From contig NZ_KE387006.1 of assembly GCF_000429965.1 (NCBI RefSeq), positions 125,142-189,141 of the forward strand: 64,000 nt of DNA, written 5' to 3'. Made by a program: the position numbers and the translations under genes. The first letter of the stretch is position 1; the number at the start of each line of letters is the position of its first letter. Below are positions 1 through 8,650 of this stretch, piece by piece. The notes beneath the pieces are model-generated. The model did no database searches. It was not told the origin of the DNA and saw only the letters and a list, made by a program, of their open reading frames with translations. This DNA is from Desulfogranum mediterraneum DSM 13871 (lineage in GTDB: Bacteria > Desulfobacterota > Desulfobulbia > Desulfobulbales > Desulfobulbaceae).

Positions 1-618
1 TTTCCTTGCCTTGCCGTTTACCGAAAAGGTTCCCCAAGGCATTGTCCTCTTCCACAAAGGATTCCTGGCAGAGAGTTAGCCAGCACAACGAACGGACCAG
101 CTCTCCACTCCTCTGCCGCTCCATTCCATCCCAGGGCAAGGCTCCTGTTGCCCTGTCCCCCCCTCGACCAGCTCTATCTATTCCTTTTCCTCTACCAAAA
201 GTACAGACACGAGAGAAGAGTCGGCTCGAACATCCAGGGGCGACTCAAAGGATACCTGCCGTAGCTCATTCTATGCTGTTTACCGGTGGCCGAATCTAAG
301 ATCTAAGCCAGAACCGGGAATATTGAAGAAGCACGGGACCGGGTGGCCTGCCTTTTCGAAAAAGAAAGCAGGAGTACACCCCGTTCCTGCGCCGGATGAG
401 AGCCCGGCCAGGGAGCCTCTCCCAAAAGAGCCTTACGCCAATCCCCTGGTATTTCAGACAAATACCACAAGGTCGTCCCCCCCGCACTGTTAACACATTA
501 GAATTTTGTATTAATTGAGGTCGATGAATCAGATCTTCCTATTTGACTTGTGCCCGTTTCTGTTCAACATATGGGTAAGCAGCACTACACAGTCCAAGGT
601 TAAAGACAAGGAGATTTC
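1..618. other. Intergenic region with no supported gene
   Basis: No reading frame here has a recognisable product, a good ribosome-binding site and a plausible composition together. The two small open frames (6-299 plus, 296-496 minus) are rich in Pro/Ser/Arg and look like chance. The right-hand 100 bases are more AT-rich and should contain the promoter of the ABC transporter operon. A TTGACT at 543-548 is a possible -35, but I see no convincing -10 at the right spacing. The start codon at 619 is preceded by AAGGAG (609-614). Confidence 0.5.
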
Positions 619-1488
619 ATGCGACCCAAAACAGTGGTTAATACCCTCATAGCTCTATCTGCGCTGCTTTGGCTCGGCGATGTGGCCTGGGGGCAAGAGC
701 TCAGGTTCACTGCCATCCCGGATCAGGATACTGCCCGGCTGGAACAGCGTTTTACCAGGATCGCCGACTACCTCAGCCAAGAGGTGGGTATTCCCTTTAG
801 CTATGTCCCGGTCAAATCCTACGGGGCCTCGGTGCAGGCCTTTAAAAACAACCAGGTCCAGCTGGCCTGGTTCGGTGGTCTCTCCGGTGTCCAGGCCAGG
901 ATGGCCGTCCAGGGCTCCCAGGCCATTGCCCAGGGCGAGGAGGACCAGCATTTCGTCAGCTACATCATTGCCCACCACTCCACCGGTCTGCAGCCGGCAG
1001 AGACCCTGCCCGAAGCGATGCGAGGCATGAGCTTCACCTTTGGCGCCAAGGGCTCCACCTCCGGACGATTGATGCCCGAATATTACCTCCGTCTCCACTT
1101 CACTCAGGCCCCGGAGAAAATCTTTCAGACCGTGGGCTTCAGTGGCGACCACTCCAAAACCATTGCCCTGGTCCAGTCCGGCAGCTACCAGCTGGGCGCG
1201 GTCAACTTCAAGGTCTGGGAAAAGGAGCTGACCCGTGGCACCATCGATCCGGGCAAGGTGCAGGTGATCTGGAAGACGCCGGAATATCCAGACTACAACT
1301 GGTCAATACGCGGCGATCTGGACCAACAGTTTGGCCAGGGGACGGCGGCCAAGATCAGGCAGGCCCTGCTTTCCCTGGACGACCCGGCCCTCCTGGATAC
1401 CTTCCCTCGCAGGCGCTTCATTCCCGCCGACAACAGCCTCTACCTGCCGATCCTGGAAACCGGGAAGGCCATCGGTATTTTCAGGTAG
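619..1488 (+). CDS. Phosphate/phosphonate-type (putative selenate) ABC transporter substrate-binding protein
   Basis: Periplasmic solute-binding protein of 289 residues with a Sec signal peptide (about residues 1-25, cleavage after ...VAWG). The rest is a PhnD-like type II binding fold. The segments RFTAIPDQDTARLEQRF near the mature N-terminus and QLAWFGGLSGVQAR in the middle are, from family knowledge, characteristic of the PhnD relatives named putative selenate-binding proteins. The ligand cannot be read from sequence; phosphonate, phosphite or another oxyanion remain possible. It is followed after 16 bases by the ATPase and then by the permease, so the three form one importer operon. The start is chosen on the AAGGAG at 609-614. 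Confidence 0.82.
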   Translation: MRPKTVVNTLIALSALLWLGDVAWGQELRFTAIPDQDTARLEQRFTRIADYLSQEVGIPFSYVPVKSYGASVQAFKNNQVQLAWFGGLSGVQARMAVQGSQAIAQGEEDQHFVSYIIAHHSTGLQPAETLPEAMRGMSFTFGAKGSTSGRLMPEYYLRLHFTQAPEKIFQTVGFSGDHSKTIALVQSGSYQLGAVNFKVWEKELTRGTIDPGKVQVIWKTPEYPDYNWSIRGDLDQQFGQGTAAKIRQALLSLDDPALLDTFPRRRFIPADNSLYLPILETGKAIGIFR

Positions 1489-1504
1489 GAGCAGCTGGGC
1501 CCAA

Positions 1505-2218
1505 ATGAAGGATCGTCCATGTCACCACAACCACCCACACCATGGCCATCGCCCGTCGCTCCGAACGCCGGTGCTTAGCCTTGATCAGGAAACCATTGCC
1601 TATGACGGCTGCATCGCCTTAAACGATATCTCCCTGCAGATCGGCTGTGGTGAAAAAGTCGCCCTGATCGGTCCCAGCGGAGCCGGCAAGACCACCCTCT
1701 TGCGCCGGCTCTACCAGCTCAGGCCCGGGGAATGCGCCTTCATCCATCAACAGTATGCCCTGGTGCCACAGCTCAGTGTCTTCCACAACATCTACATGGG
1801 CAGGCTGGATCATCACTCCACCCTTCACAACCTGCGCACCCTGATCAGACCAGGCCTACGGGAACGGGAGGAGATCACCGTTATTGCCGAGTCCCTGGGC
1901 CTGGCTGAAAAGATCTGGACCCGGACCGGCGCCCTCTCCGGCGGCCAGCAGCAGCGGGTGGCCATTGGCCGGGCCCTCTACCGGGGCGGTAGCATCCTGA
2001 TGGCCGATGAACCGGTCTCCTCCCTTGATATGGTTCAGGGGCGTGAGATCATCCAACTGATCGTTGATATCGGCCAGACCGTTATCTCCTCGCTCCACCT
2101 TGTGGAGCTTTCCCTGGAGTACTTTGACCGCATCATCGGCCTGGCTCGTCAACAGCTCGCCTTTGATCTCCCGGCAGGGCAGGTTTCCCAGGCAGATCTG
2201 GATGAACTCTACGGCTGA
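1505..2218 (+). CDS. ABC transporter ATP-binding protein (phosphonate/selenate-type importer)
   Basis: ATPase subunit of 237 residues that should energise import with the neighbouring binding protein and permease. Walker A is GPSGAGKTT, the signature motif LSGGQQQRV, and Walker B ILMADEP. An upstream in-frame ATG (1331) lies inside the binding-protein gene and would add nonsense, so ATG 1505 is used. An AGGAG overlaps the previous stop codon (1487-1491), although its spacing is long (about 13 bases). The N-terminus is unusual: CHHNHPHHGH, seven histidines and a cysteine within the first 15 or so residues, which resembles a metal-binding tag. The distance between Walker A and the signature is short, typical of small PhnC-like ATPases. 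Confidence 0.85.
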   Translation: MKDRPCHHNHPHHGHRPSLRTPVLSLDQETIAYDGCIALNDISLQIGCGEKVALIGPSGAGKTTLLRRLYQLRPGECAFIHQQYALVPQLSVFHNIYMGRLDHHSTLHNLRTLIRPGLREREEITVIAESLGLAEKIWTRTGALSGGQQQRVAIGRALYRGGSILMADEPVSSLDMVQGREIIQLIVDIGQTVISSLHLVELSLEYFDRIIGLARQQLAFDLPAGQVSQADLDELYG

Positions 2219-2221
2219 GCC

Positions 2222-3712
2222 ATGGTCCGCACCTCTCTCTCTTTCCTGGCCCTGGCCGGGATTGCCCTGCTCTTCTCCGACCTCTCCATCTCCACCCTGG
2301 ATCCCTGGCAGGAGCTGGGACGGATGCTCCAGGGGATGCTCAGTCCCCGGATAACCGACCCCTGGGAGCTGGCCAGGGGTCTGGCCCGAACCCTCAGCAT
2401 CGCCCTCTTGGGCATCAGCCTGGCTGTTGCAGGGGGAGGCCTCTTTGCCCTCTACTTTGACCACAGACCCGTGCGCCTGTTCTGCGCCTTTATCCGGGCC
2501 GTACACGAGCTGTTCTGGGCCCTTCTGCTGATGCCGCTGATGGGCCTCAACGCGCTCTGCGCTGTGCTGGCCATCGCCATCCCCTATGCCGGGGTCTTTG
2601 CCAAAGTCTATGCCGAGATCATCCAGGAGTCGGAGCGACAGGCCACGGACAGCCTGCCACCCGGAGTTAGCCGGCTAAGCGGCTTTTTCTTTACCACCCT
2701 GCCGCTTATCTACCGCGATCTCAAAAACTACACCTCCTACCGCTTTGAGTGCGGCCTGCGCTCCAGCGCCATCCTCGGCTTTATCGGCCTGCCCACCCTG
2801 GGATATCACCTGGAAACCGCCTTCAGCGAGGCGCACTACAGTGAGGCAGCAGCCCTGCTCTACTGTTTCTTTCTCCTGATCATCTCGCTGAAATATTGGG
2901 CCCGTCCCGGTTTCATCGTGGTTCCCCTGGTGGCGGCCCTGCTGTTGACCTCCTGGGAGTCATCCCTGTCGCTTGCAAATATCACACGCTTCCTGAGCTA
3001 CGATATTCTCCCCTGGCCCATGCGGGAGGCGGGCTTCTACGATGGCAGCCGCAGCGTGGCCTTCTCCCTCTGGCCCACCCTGCTCTGGTGCAAACAGGTT
3101 CTGGTGGAACAGGCGCTGCCCGGTCTCTGGCTCACCCTGCTCCTCTCCCAGATCGTGCTGGTGGGCAGCGGCCTCTTTGCCCTGAGCGGATTTCCGCCGG
3201 CCACGACGCCCTTGAGCTCACCCGCCGGCAGGGGCCTGGCTCACCTTCTGCTGGTGGCACTGCGGACCACGCCGGAATACATCCTGGCCTACTGCTTCCT
3301 CGTGCTCTGGGGGCCGTCCATGCTCCCTGCCATCGCCGCCCTGGTGCTGCACAACGGGGCGATCCTTGCCTACCTCAGTGCTCGAGACGCCGACGGGATC
3401 CCCCTGCCCTTTGATGCCTCCGAGGGCAGGCTCAACCGCTACTGCTACGAACTGCTGCCCCGCCTCTATGGCCGATTCCTGGCCTTTCTCTTCTACCGCT
3501 GGGAAGTTATCATGCGGGAATCGGCCATCCTGGGAATCCTGGGGCTACATACCCTGGGGTTTTACATCGACAGTGCCATGAGCGTGGATCATCTTGACAC
3601 GGCCATGCTCCTGATTCTGGTCACGGCCCTGGCCAACATGGGGGTGGACAGTTGTTCCCAAGAGATCAGGCGACGGCTGAGGATCTCAGCAGAGTTCACC
3701 TCCTCGACCTGA
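2222..3712 (+). CDS. ABC transporter permease, two fused PhnE-like halves
   Basis: Integral membrane permease of 496 residues starting 3 bases after the ATPase stop. It contains two copies of a PhnE-like transmembrane module. Each half carries an inner-membrane EAA-type loop followed by a similar segment: RSSAILGFIGLPTLGYHLE near residue 180 and RESAILGILGLHTLGFYID near residue 430. Separate PhnE subunits are about 260-280 residues, so this is a natural tandem fusion that would supply the whole permease dimer as one chain. The substrate is inferred only from the binding protein. It ends the importer operon; the next gene begins 131 bases later. Confidence 0.83.
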   Translation: MVRTSLSFLALAGIALLFSDLSISTLDPWQELGRMLQGMLSPRITDPWELARGLARTLSIALLGISLAVAGGGLFALYFDHRPVRLFCAFIRAVHELFWALLLMPLMGLNALCAVLAIAIPYAGVFAKVYAEIIQESERQATDSLPPGVSRLSGFFFTTLPLIYRDLKNYTSYRFECGLRSSAILGFIGLPTLGYHLETAFSEAHYSEAAALLYCFFLLIISLKYWARPGFIVVPLVAALLLTSWESSLSLANITRFLSYDILPWPMREAGFYDGSRSVAFSLWPTLLWCKQVLVEQALPGLWLTLLLSQIVLVGSGLFALSGFPPATTPLSSPAGRGLAHLLLVALRTTPEYILAYCFLVLWGPSMLPAIAALVLHNGAILAYLSARDADGIPLPFDASEGRLNRYCYELLPRLYGRFLAFLFYRWEVIMRESAILGILGLHTLGFYIDSAMSVDHLDTAMLLILVTALANMGVDSCSQEIRRRLRISAEFTSST

Positions 3713-3843
3713 GTGCGGCCGCTTTCCACAATTTTTGGACAGTCTGGCGATCTTTGCTGGATATCTCCATGCCATAAAAGGAGCATCACAGGCGCAGCTC
3801 TGCTGGCTGCGCGATGAACCACTCTTTTTAAGGAGATTATTTC

Positions 3844-4377
3844 ATGCAAAAAAACACCGCAGCTGCCCAGATGTCCCAGGCAAAAAACCATCGTTTCGCC
3901 ACAATCCTCATGGCCCTGTGTCTGCTCCTGGTCAGCTCGACACTCTGCAGGCCGGCCCTTGCAAAATGCCCTGAGCAAAACCGGCAGGGCGAGGGGCTCG
4001 GCTCTGTCCAGCGCAACACACTGCTTGATCAACGGGCAGCCTTTAACCAGGAGATGATCGGGCTCCTGGCAGAGGAGGCCAGGCTTGAAAACAGCATGGA
4101 GCGGCTCATGCTTGGTGAACAGATCCCGGTGGAGGCCCTGGAGGCAAAAATCAGGAAACGGGCTGAGCTGGAGATCCAGATGGAAATGCTGCGGGTGGCA
4201 GCCCTTGCCGACCTCAAGAGCCTGTTAGGCAATCGGCAATGGGAGCAGTATCTCGACCAATATGTCGAGCTTGAGGATGAGACAGGGGAGTGTGATTGTC
4301 ATCGGCTCATACCTGGGGTACTCTTTGGCACCAACTTTTCCCACGACTACTTTGCAGAGATGGTGCTCTGCTGGTAA
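3844..4377 (+). CDS. Periplasmic CpxP/Spy-like helical protein (putative envelope or metal-stress sensor)
   Basis: Exported protein of 177 residues. There is a long hydrophobic signal segment (about residues 19-40, ending near RPALA). The mature part is an almost entirely helical, charged domain (about 50-140) rich in Glu, Leu, Met and Arg. Small periplasmic helical proteins next to sensor kinases (CpxP, Spy, ZraP) have this shape and context, but the LTxxQ motifs of true Spy/CpxP are not evident, so the assignment rests on composition and neighbours. A CDC near the C-terminus adds possible metal ligands. It has a strong AAGGAG ribosome site. The downstream two-component pair starts 165 bases later, suggesting a shared stress circuit. 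Confidence 0.5.
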   Translation: MQKNTAAAQMSQAKNHRFATILMALCLLLVSSTLCRPALAKCPEQNRQGEGLGSVQRNTLLDQRAAFNQEMIGLLAEEARLENSMERLMLGEQIPVEALEAKIRKRAELEIQMEMLRVAALADLKSLLGNRQWEQYLDQYVELEDETGECDCHRLIPGVLFGTNFSHDYFAEMVLCW

Positions 4378-4542
4378 ACGACCAGCTGCCCCGGAGGCTC
4401 TCCCGGGACAGCTGCCCGCAGCCTTGCTCCACAAAAGGCAGCCAAATTCTCTCTCCTCCCGTGTTGCGGCAGAAAATCCTTACCAGGAAGAGGAGAAGTT
4501 GGTTGTCCCGTTGAGCCACTCACATCCCACGATTGAGATCAG

Positions 4543-5946
4543 ATGAACTTAAAACGACTCACCCTGCGCTGGAAGATTTTCCTGGTTATCCTGGTCACCA
4601 ATGTGGCTGTTATCGCCGGGATGTTGCTCTTCATGCTCTACTCCTTCACGGCGGGCTTCAGCGAGTATACCGGCCGGCTGGAACAGGAACAGCTGCAGAC
4701 CCTGAGCAGCAGACTGGCCGCGCTCTACCAGGATCAGGACTCCTTCACCTTTCTCCAGCGGGACCAGGGGATTGCCCGCTACCTGGAAGAGTTGCTGCTG
4801 GAAGAGATGGCGGCAGCCATGGAGGATGAGGCAGCGGCAGAGGAGGGGCAAGGGCAGGGCGAGCTCGAGGAGTTGCCGGTCTTCTTTGTGCTGGACCCGG
4901 AAAAGCAGCCCCTCTTTGGCGGTGAGGAGTATCCCCGGGATACCACCCTGCTGCCCATCCTGGTCAGCAGTCGCACCGTGGGCTGGGTCGGGCTCCATGA
5001 CCCTGAACTCTTTATCGAGCAGCAGATATTTATCGACGGTCAGTACCGCGATTTATTTGGGATTGCCGCCCTGGTGCTCTTCTTTTCCATTAGCGCCTCC
5101 CTGTTGGTGGCCCATCATTTTGAAGGACGCTTAAGGGTCATTGCCGATGCCACCCGGGCACTGGCCAGGGGGAGCTACACCAGCCGTATCCCGGTGCGCT
5201 CCAGGGATGAGCTGGGTAAGCTGAGCAGGGATTTCAACTCCCTGGCCGTGACCCTGGACGAGAATGAACGCAACCGAAAAAAATGGGTCGAGGACATCTC
5301 CCACGAGTTAAAGAACCCCCTGACCCTGATCAGCGGTGAGTTGGAGGCGGTGAGAGACGGCATTCGCCCCCTGGCACCCCAGACCATCGATCTTCTCAGC
5401 ACAGATATCGAACACCTGAAGAAGCTGGTCAATGATCTCAACGAGCTCTGGCAGACCGAGGCCGGAGCCATGCGCTTTCAGCCGGCAGAGCTGGAGTTGG
5501 AGCCCTTGCTCAGGCAGGTGGTGGAGGGCTTTTACCAGCAGTTTGATGACCGGCAGCTTACCCTGGAATACCGGGACTGGCCAAGCTGCCCCCTGAGGGT
5601 CCTGGCCGATGAACAGCGGCTCCGCCAACTGCTGACCAACCTGCTCCAGAACGGGCTCTGCTATACCGACCCGGGAGGGCTGACGCAGGTGCTGCTGGAG
5701 CAGGAGGCAGGGGAGGCCTGCATGGTCATCCAGGATTCTGCCCCGGGAGTTCCCCGGGCAGCCTATACACAGCTCTTTGAGCGACTCTATCGGGTTGAAC
5801 CTTCCCGCAACCGGGAATTCGGCGGCGCCGGGATTGGCCTGGCCATCTGTAAGAACATCACCCTGGCCCACGGGGGGTCCATTACGGCCGAGCCCTCTCC
5901 CCTGGGCGGCCTGCTCGTTCGCATCCGGCTGCCGCTCTTGCCCTGA
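4543..5946 (+). CDS. Sensor histidine kinase (BaeS/CpxA-like)
   Basis: Membrane sensor kinase of 467 residues. A transmembrane segment at about 12-34 and another at about 170-190 bracket a roughly 135-residue periplasmic sensor domain that contains an acidic stretch (EEMAAAMEDEAAAEEG). Then follow a HAMP domain (about 190-245), the dimerisation/phosphoacceptor helix with H254 in DISHELKNPLT, and a HATPase_c domain with N box (LLTNLLQNG), a G1-like box and GGAGIGLAICK. The cognate regulator starts 21 bases downstream. The stimulus is unknown; the nearby CpxP-like protein suggests envelope or metal stress. The ribosome site before the ATG is weak. Confidence 0.88.
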   Translation: MNLKRLTLRWKIFLVILVTNVAVIAGMLLFMLYSFTAGFSEYTGRLEQEQLQTLSSRLAALYQDQDSFTFLQRDQGIARYLEELLLEEMAAAMEDEAAAEEGQGQGELEELPVFFVLDPEKQPLFGGEEYPRDTTLLPILVSSRTVGWVGLHDPELFIEQQIFIDGQYRDLFGIAALVLFFSISASLLVAHHFEGRLRVIADATRALARGSYTSRIPVRSRDELGKLSRDFNSLAVTLDENERNRKKWVEDISHELKNPLTLISGELEAVRDGIRPLAPQTIDLLSTDIEHLKKLVNDLNELWQTEAGAMRFQPAELELEPLLRQVVEGFYQQFDDRQLTLEYRDWPSCPLRVLADEQRLRQLLTNLLQNGLCYTDPGGLTQVLLEQEAGEACMVIQDSAPGVPRAAYTQLFERLYRVEPSRNREFGGAGIGLAICKNITLAHGGSITAEPSPLGGLLVRIRLPLLP

Positions 5947-5967
5947 ACCCTGAGGAGAATCCAGGCC

Positions 5968-6672
5968 ATGCAACAGAAGATACTGATTGTCGAGGATGAG
6001 GTGAGGGTAGCCGAGCTCCTGGAGGCCTACCTCCTTGAGGCCGGCTTCAGCCCGGAGAGCCTCCACAGCGGGGCAGGGGTCATCCCCTGGGTACAGGAGC
6101 ATCCTCCCGACCTGATCCTCCTTGACCGGATGCTGCCGGAAAAAGATGGGCTGACCATCCTCAGGGAGCTGCGGGCCTTCTCCGAGATACCGGTGATCAT
6201 GGTGACCGCCAAGTCCGAGGAGATCGACCGGCTTCTGGGGCTGGAGATCGGTGCAGACGATTACGTCTGCAAGCCCTACAGCTTCAGGGAGGTGGTTTCC
6301 CGGGTCAGGGCGGTGTTGCGCCGCAGCAGGGCAGGCCAGTCCCAGCCTCAATCTCAGGACCAGCCTCAGGAGCAGCAGGCCAACGGTCTCTTCGATGAGG
6401 GGGCCTTGACCGTCTGCTTTGGCACCCGGAGCATGGCGCTGACCATGCTTGAGTTTAAACTTCTCCAGACCCTCTGCGCCCAACCGGGAAGGATCTACTC
6501 CCGTGATCAGCTGATGGCCCGGATCTACCCGGACGACAGAATCGTCAGTGACCGGACCATCGACAGCCATATCAGCAAACTGAGAAAGCGGCTGGAAAAG
6601 GAATGCAGCCTCCGGGAGGTGATCACCGCTGTCTACAGTGCCGGCTACCGCTTCAACCCCGAGGCCGTGTGA
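5968..6672 (+). CDS. OmpR/BaeR-family response regulator
   Basis: Transcriptional regulator of 234 residues. The receiver domain (1-120) has acidic pocket residues near E9/D10, phosphoacceptor D53 in LLDRMLPEKDG and a conserved K in KPYSF. A Gln/Ser/Pro-rich linker (about 128-142) leads to an OmpR-type winged helix (about 145-232) with a typical recognition helix and a YSAGYRF wing. The gene follows its kinase by 21 bases with TGAGGAG as ribosome site. It should be phosphorylated by the upstream kinase and bind DNA as a dimer. Targets are not visible, but self-regulation and control of the upstream periplasmic gene would be usual. Confidence 0.9.
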   Translation: MQQKILIVEDEVRVAELLEAYLLEAGFSPESLHSGAGVIPWVQEHPPDLILLDRMLPEKDGLTILRELRAFSEIPVIMVTAKSEEIDRLLGLEIGADDYVCKPYSFREVVSRVRAVLRRSRAGQSQPQSQDQPQEQQANGLFDEGALTVCFGTRSMALTMLEFKLLQTLCAQPGRIYSRDQLMARIYPDDRIVSDRTIDSHISKLRKRLEKECSLREVITAVYSAGYRFNPEAV

Positions 6673-6748
6673 AGGGAGGCAGGCCGGGGCGAACGCTTTC
6701 CCCTGGAGAGAAACTCCAGGAAAAGGGGAGGGCTGCATGGCTCCTCCA

Positions 6749-6783
6749 GGACTGGATGCCCGCCTGCGCGGGAATGACAGTCC
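6749..6783. repeat. REP-like palindromic element
   Basis: Imperfect palindrome 77 bases after the response regulator stop. The outer arms GGACTG (6749-6754) and CAGTCC (6778-6783) pair. An inner CCCGC/GCGGG stem surrounds CTGC, and the core reads GGATGCCCGCCTGCGCGGG. This matches the general type of dispersed 'CTGGATGCCCGC...GCGGG(A/C)ATGAC' extragenic palindromes known in many proteobacteria. It may also act as a transcript end or stabiliser. Only one copy is seen in this window. Confidence 0.6.
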
Positions 6784-6947
6784 AAAAAGTGACTAACGGA
6801 GAGGTGAGAGCCCCCGCTGCCCATGGCTTGGATATCCGGATCGAGCCAAAAAGCATGGCGCCGGGTCTTTTCTTTGGCCAAGCAGAAAAATGAAACAGTG
6901 ACAGGATTCAAACCAGAGCGATCAATTCCATTCACAATAAAAAGAGC

Positions 6948-7592
6948 ATGAAACAGAACCTCAAGGCCATCACCCATATGTACGACACGGTTGCCAGGGA
7001 GTGGGCGGTCCAGTTCGCTGCTGAGCACCAGCACAAAGCCAAGGACCGGGAGGTTCTGCTGAGATTCAGCGAAGATCTCCAGGGGCGTCAGCCGGTTTGG
7101 GACCTGGGCTGCGGCCCTGGTGCCACCACCGCCTACCTGAAGAAGCTTGGGGTTGAGGCATCCGGACTCGATCTCTCGGCAAAGATCCTTGAGCAGGCCA
7201 GGAACGCTCATCCCGGCATCCTCTTTCAACAGGGGGACATGCTCAAACTCGGCTTTTCAGACGCCACCATTGCCGGGATAGTCGCCTTTTACGCCATCGT
7301 CCATTTCCGGGAACAACAGGTAGAGACGGCATTTCAGGAGATATTTCGTGTGCTGGAGGCCAAGGGAGTCTTTCTTTGCAGTTTTCATATAGGGGAGGGA
7401 AGCATCCACCTTGATGAATTTCTTGGAAAAAAAGTCGATATAGAGGTGATCTTTTTCCCTGTAGCCTTTATCCATCGTTGCCTGAAAGATATCGGTTTCC
7501 GGCAGATAGAGATCATTGAGCGGGAGCCCTATCCGGGAGTAGAGTATCAGAGCCGCAGGGCCTACGTGTTTGCCACCAAGCCCTCCCGGTAA
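6948..7592 (+). CDS. Class I SAM-dependent methyltransferase
   Basis: Soluble methyltransferase of 214 residues. The SAM-binding motif I is WDLGCGPGATTAYL (about residues 47-60), with the acidic motif II in ASGLDLSAKIL and later motifs around GDMLKLGF and FYAIVHF. This arrangement is typical of the Methyltransf_11/25 group. The small-molecule or protein substrate cannot be predicted. It stands alone between a two-component system and a divergent small gene, and its ribosome site is weak (AAAGAG). Confidence 0.8.
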   Translation: MKQNLKAITHMYDTVAREWAVQFAAEHQHKAKDREVLLRFSEDLQGRQPVWDLGCGPGATTAYLKKLGVEASGLDLSAKILEQARNAHPGILFQQGDMLKLGFSDATIAGIVAFYAIVHFREQQVETAFQEIFRVLEAKGVFLCSFHIGEGSIHLDEFLGKKVDIEVIFFPVAFIHRCLKDIGFRQIEIIEREPYPGVEYQSRRAYVFATKPSR

Positions 7593-7788
7593 GGCTGCTC
7601 TCCCTGCACGCTGCCCTTTCTGCTGGCCGGGATTGCAATGAGGCCTGGGTGTATCCTTGCTCTCCTTAAGCCGGCGCTAACAACCCGCTCCCTTGCAAAA
7701 TTCACTTTACGTGCACAATCACTCGGGACCTTTGTGGCTACAGACGAGTATCGAAGAAATCAACAAAAAAAAATGACCTTTAATCCAT

Positions 7789-8253
7789 CTAGTTAACAAC
7801 AAAATGTGCAATCGTCTCCATGTCGCAGACTGCAGATGAATCCAGCTGCCCGCTCTTCTGCACATCATTTTGCTGATTCGAATAAACAATATTTACATCA
7901 TAAGGAATTCTCGCCTGGGTCTTCTCTTGATATTTTCTCCATCGTCTACAAACAGATCCATTAATCCTGTACTCTCCTCTCTCAGCTTTTTCTATTTTTT
8001 TCTCGCATCTCACCGTGCGATGGTCTCCTGTGCAACGCATCCACTTGTGCCCAGGATAAGGTCCCTGAACAGTAGTATTTCTACACTCATCGATGTAACA
8101 GTCGTCTGTAGCGTGAAAGGTAACAGTCACCACAACATCCGACCCCTGTGCAAAGAGTGGAACAAAAAAAAAGGATGTAAAAAAAAGAAACAAAAATCTC
8201 ACAAAACCCATACCCCCCCTGACCATCAGCACACGCCGCAACAATACGTTCAA
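7789..8253 (-). CDS. Hypothetical exported cysteine-containing protein
   Basis: Unrecognised protein of up to 154 residues. A hydrophobic segment (FLFLFFTSFFFVPLFA) near the N-terminus looks like a signal peptide. The mature part has six or so cysteines, at DDCYIDEC, MRCTG, VRCEK, VCRRW and VCDME, consistent with disulfides outside the cytoplasm. The listed start is TTG. Internal ATGs at 8226 and 8211 are alternatives, the latter directly behind a G-rich stretch (GTCAGGGGGGG) that could be its ribosome site. Composition is more AT-rich than most neighbours. No function is offered; the gene could also be spurious. Confidence 0.4.
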   Translation of the reverse strand: MNVLLRRVLMVRGGMGFVRFLFLFFTSFFFVPLFAQGSDVVVTVTFHATDDCYIDECRNTTVQGPYPGHKWMRCTGDHRTVRCEKKIEKAERGEYRINGSVCRRWRKYQEKTQARIPYDVNIVYSNQQNDVQKSGQLDSSAVCDMETIAHFVVN

Positions 8254-8650
8254 TTAAGGAAAAACCGGACTACAGGTTCTCTTTCCTGGCAACATCTGGA
8301 TCATTACCCCACCTCTCCAGTCGCGCCCATTCGCTTCGCAGATAACACTATCCACTGGCCCCTCTACAGTTAATCAAGGCTGCCTTGCCCTTCAGCCCTC
8401 CAGCTTGGCCAGATCCCGAAACTGTACCGCCTCAGTTAAGACTGGCCATGAAAGGTATAGATATTGCGCGCATCTTAAACTTATCTTAAAAAACTAACTG
8501 CCTTGCTGAAAAACCCAAAAAATATCATCCTGGCAAAGCTGGATCCAAGGCGCATATCTCTCAAAGGCTGAACCGTTGAAAAGGGCAGGGGATGTCCGGG
8601 AGACAACTGTTTATCCTATAAAGATGTTTCTTAAAAAGGCGTGAAGAACA
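8254..8650. other. Intergenic region, no gene seen
   Basis: About 400 bases between two divergently oriented genes. AT-richer than surrounding coding sequence, especially 8450-8530. I see no RNA gene, repeat or complete promoter consensus. It presumably holds the promoters of the exported protein (leftward) and of the large STAND regulator (rightward). Confidence 0.4.

Noticed and set aside
6-299. Possible small gene at the left edge
   Set aside because: Pro/Ser/Arg-rich frame, no Shine-Dalgarno, no homologous motif; reported as intergenic instead.
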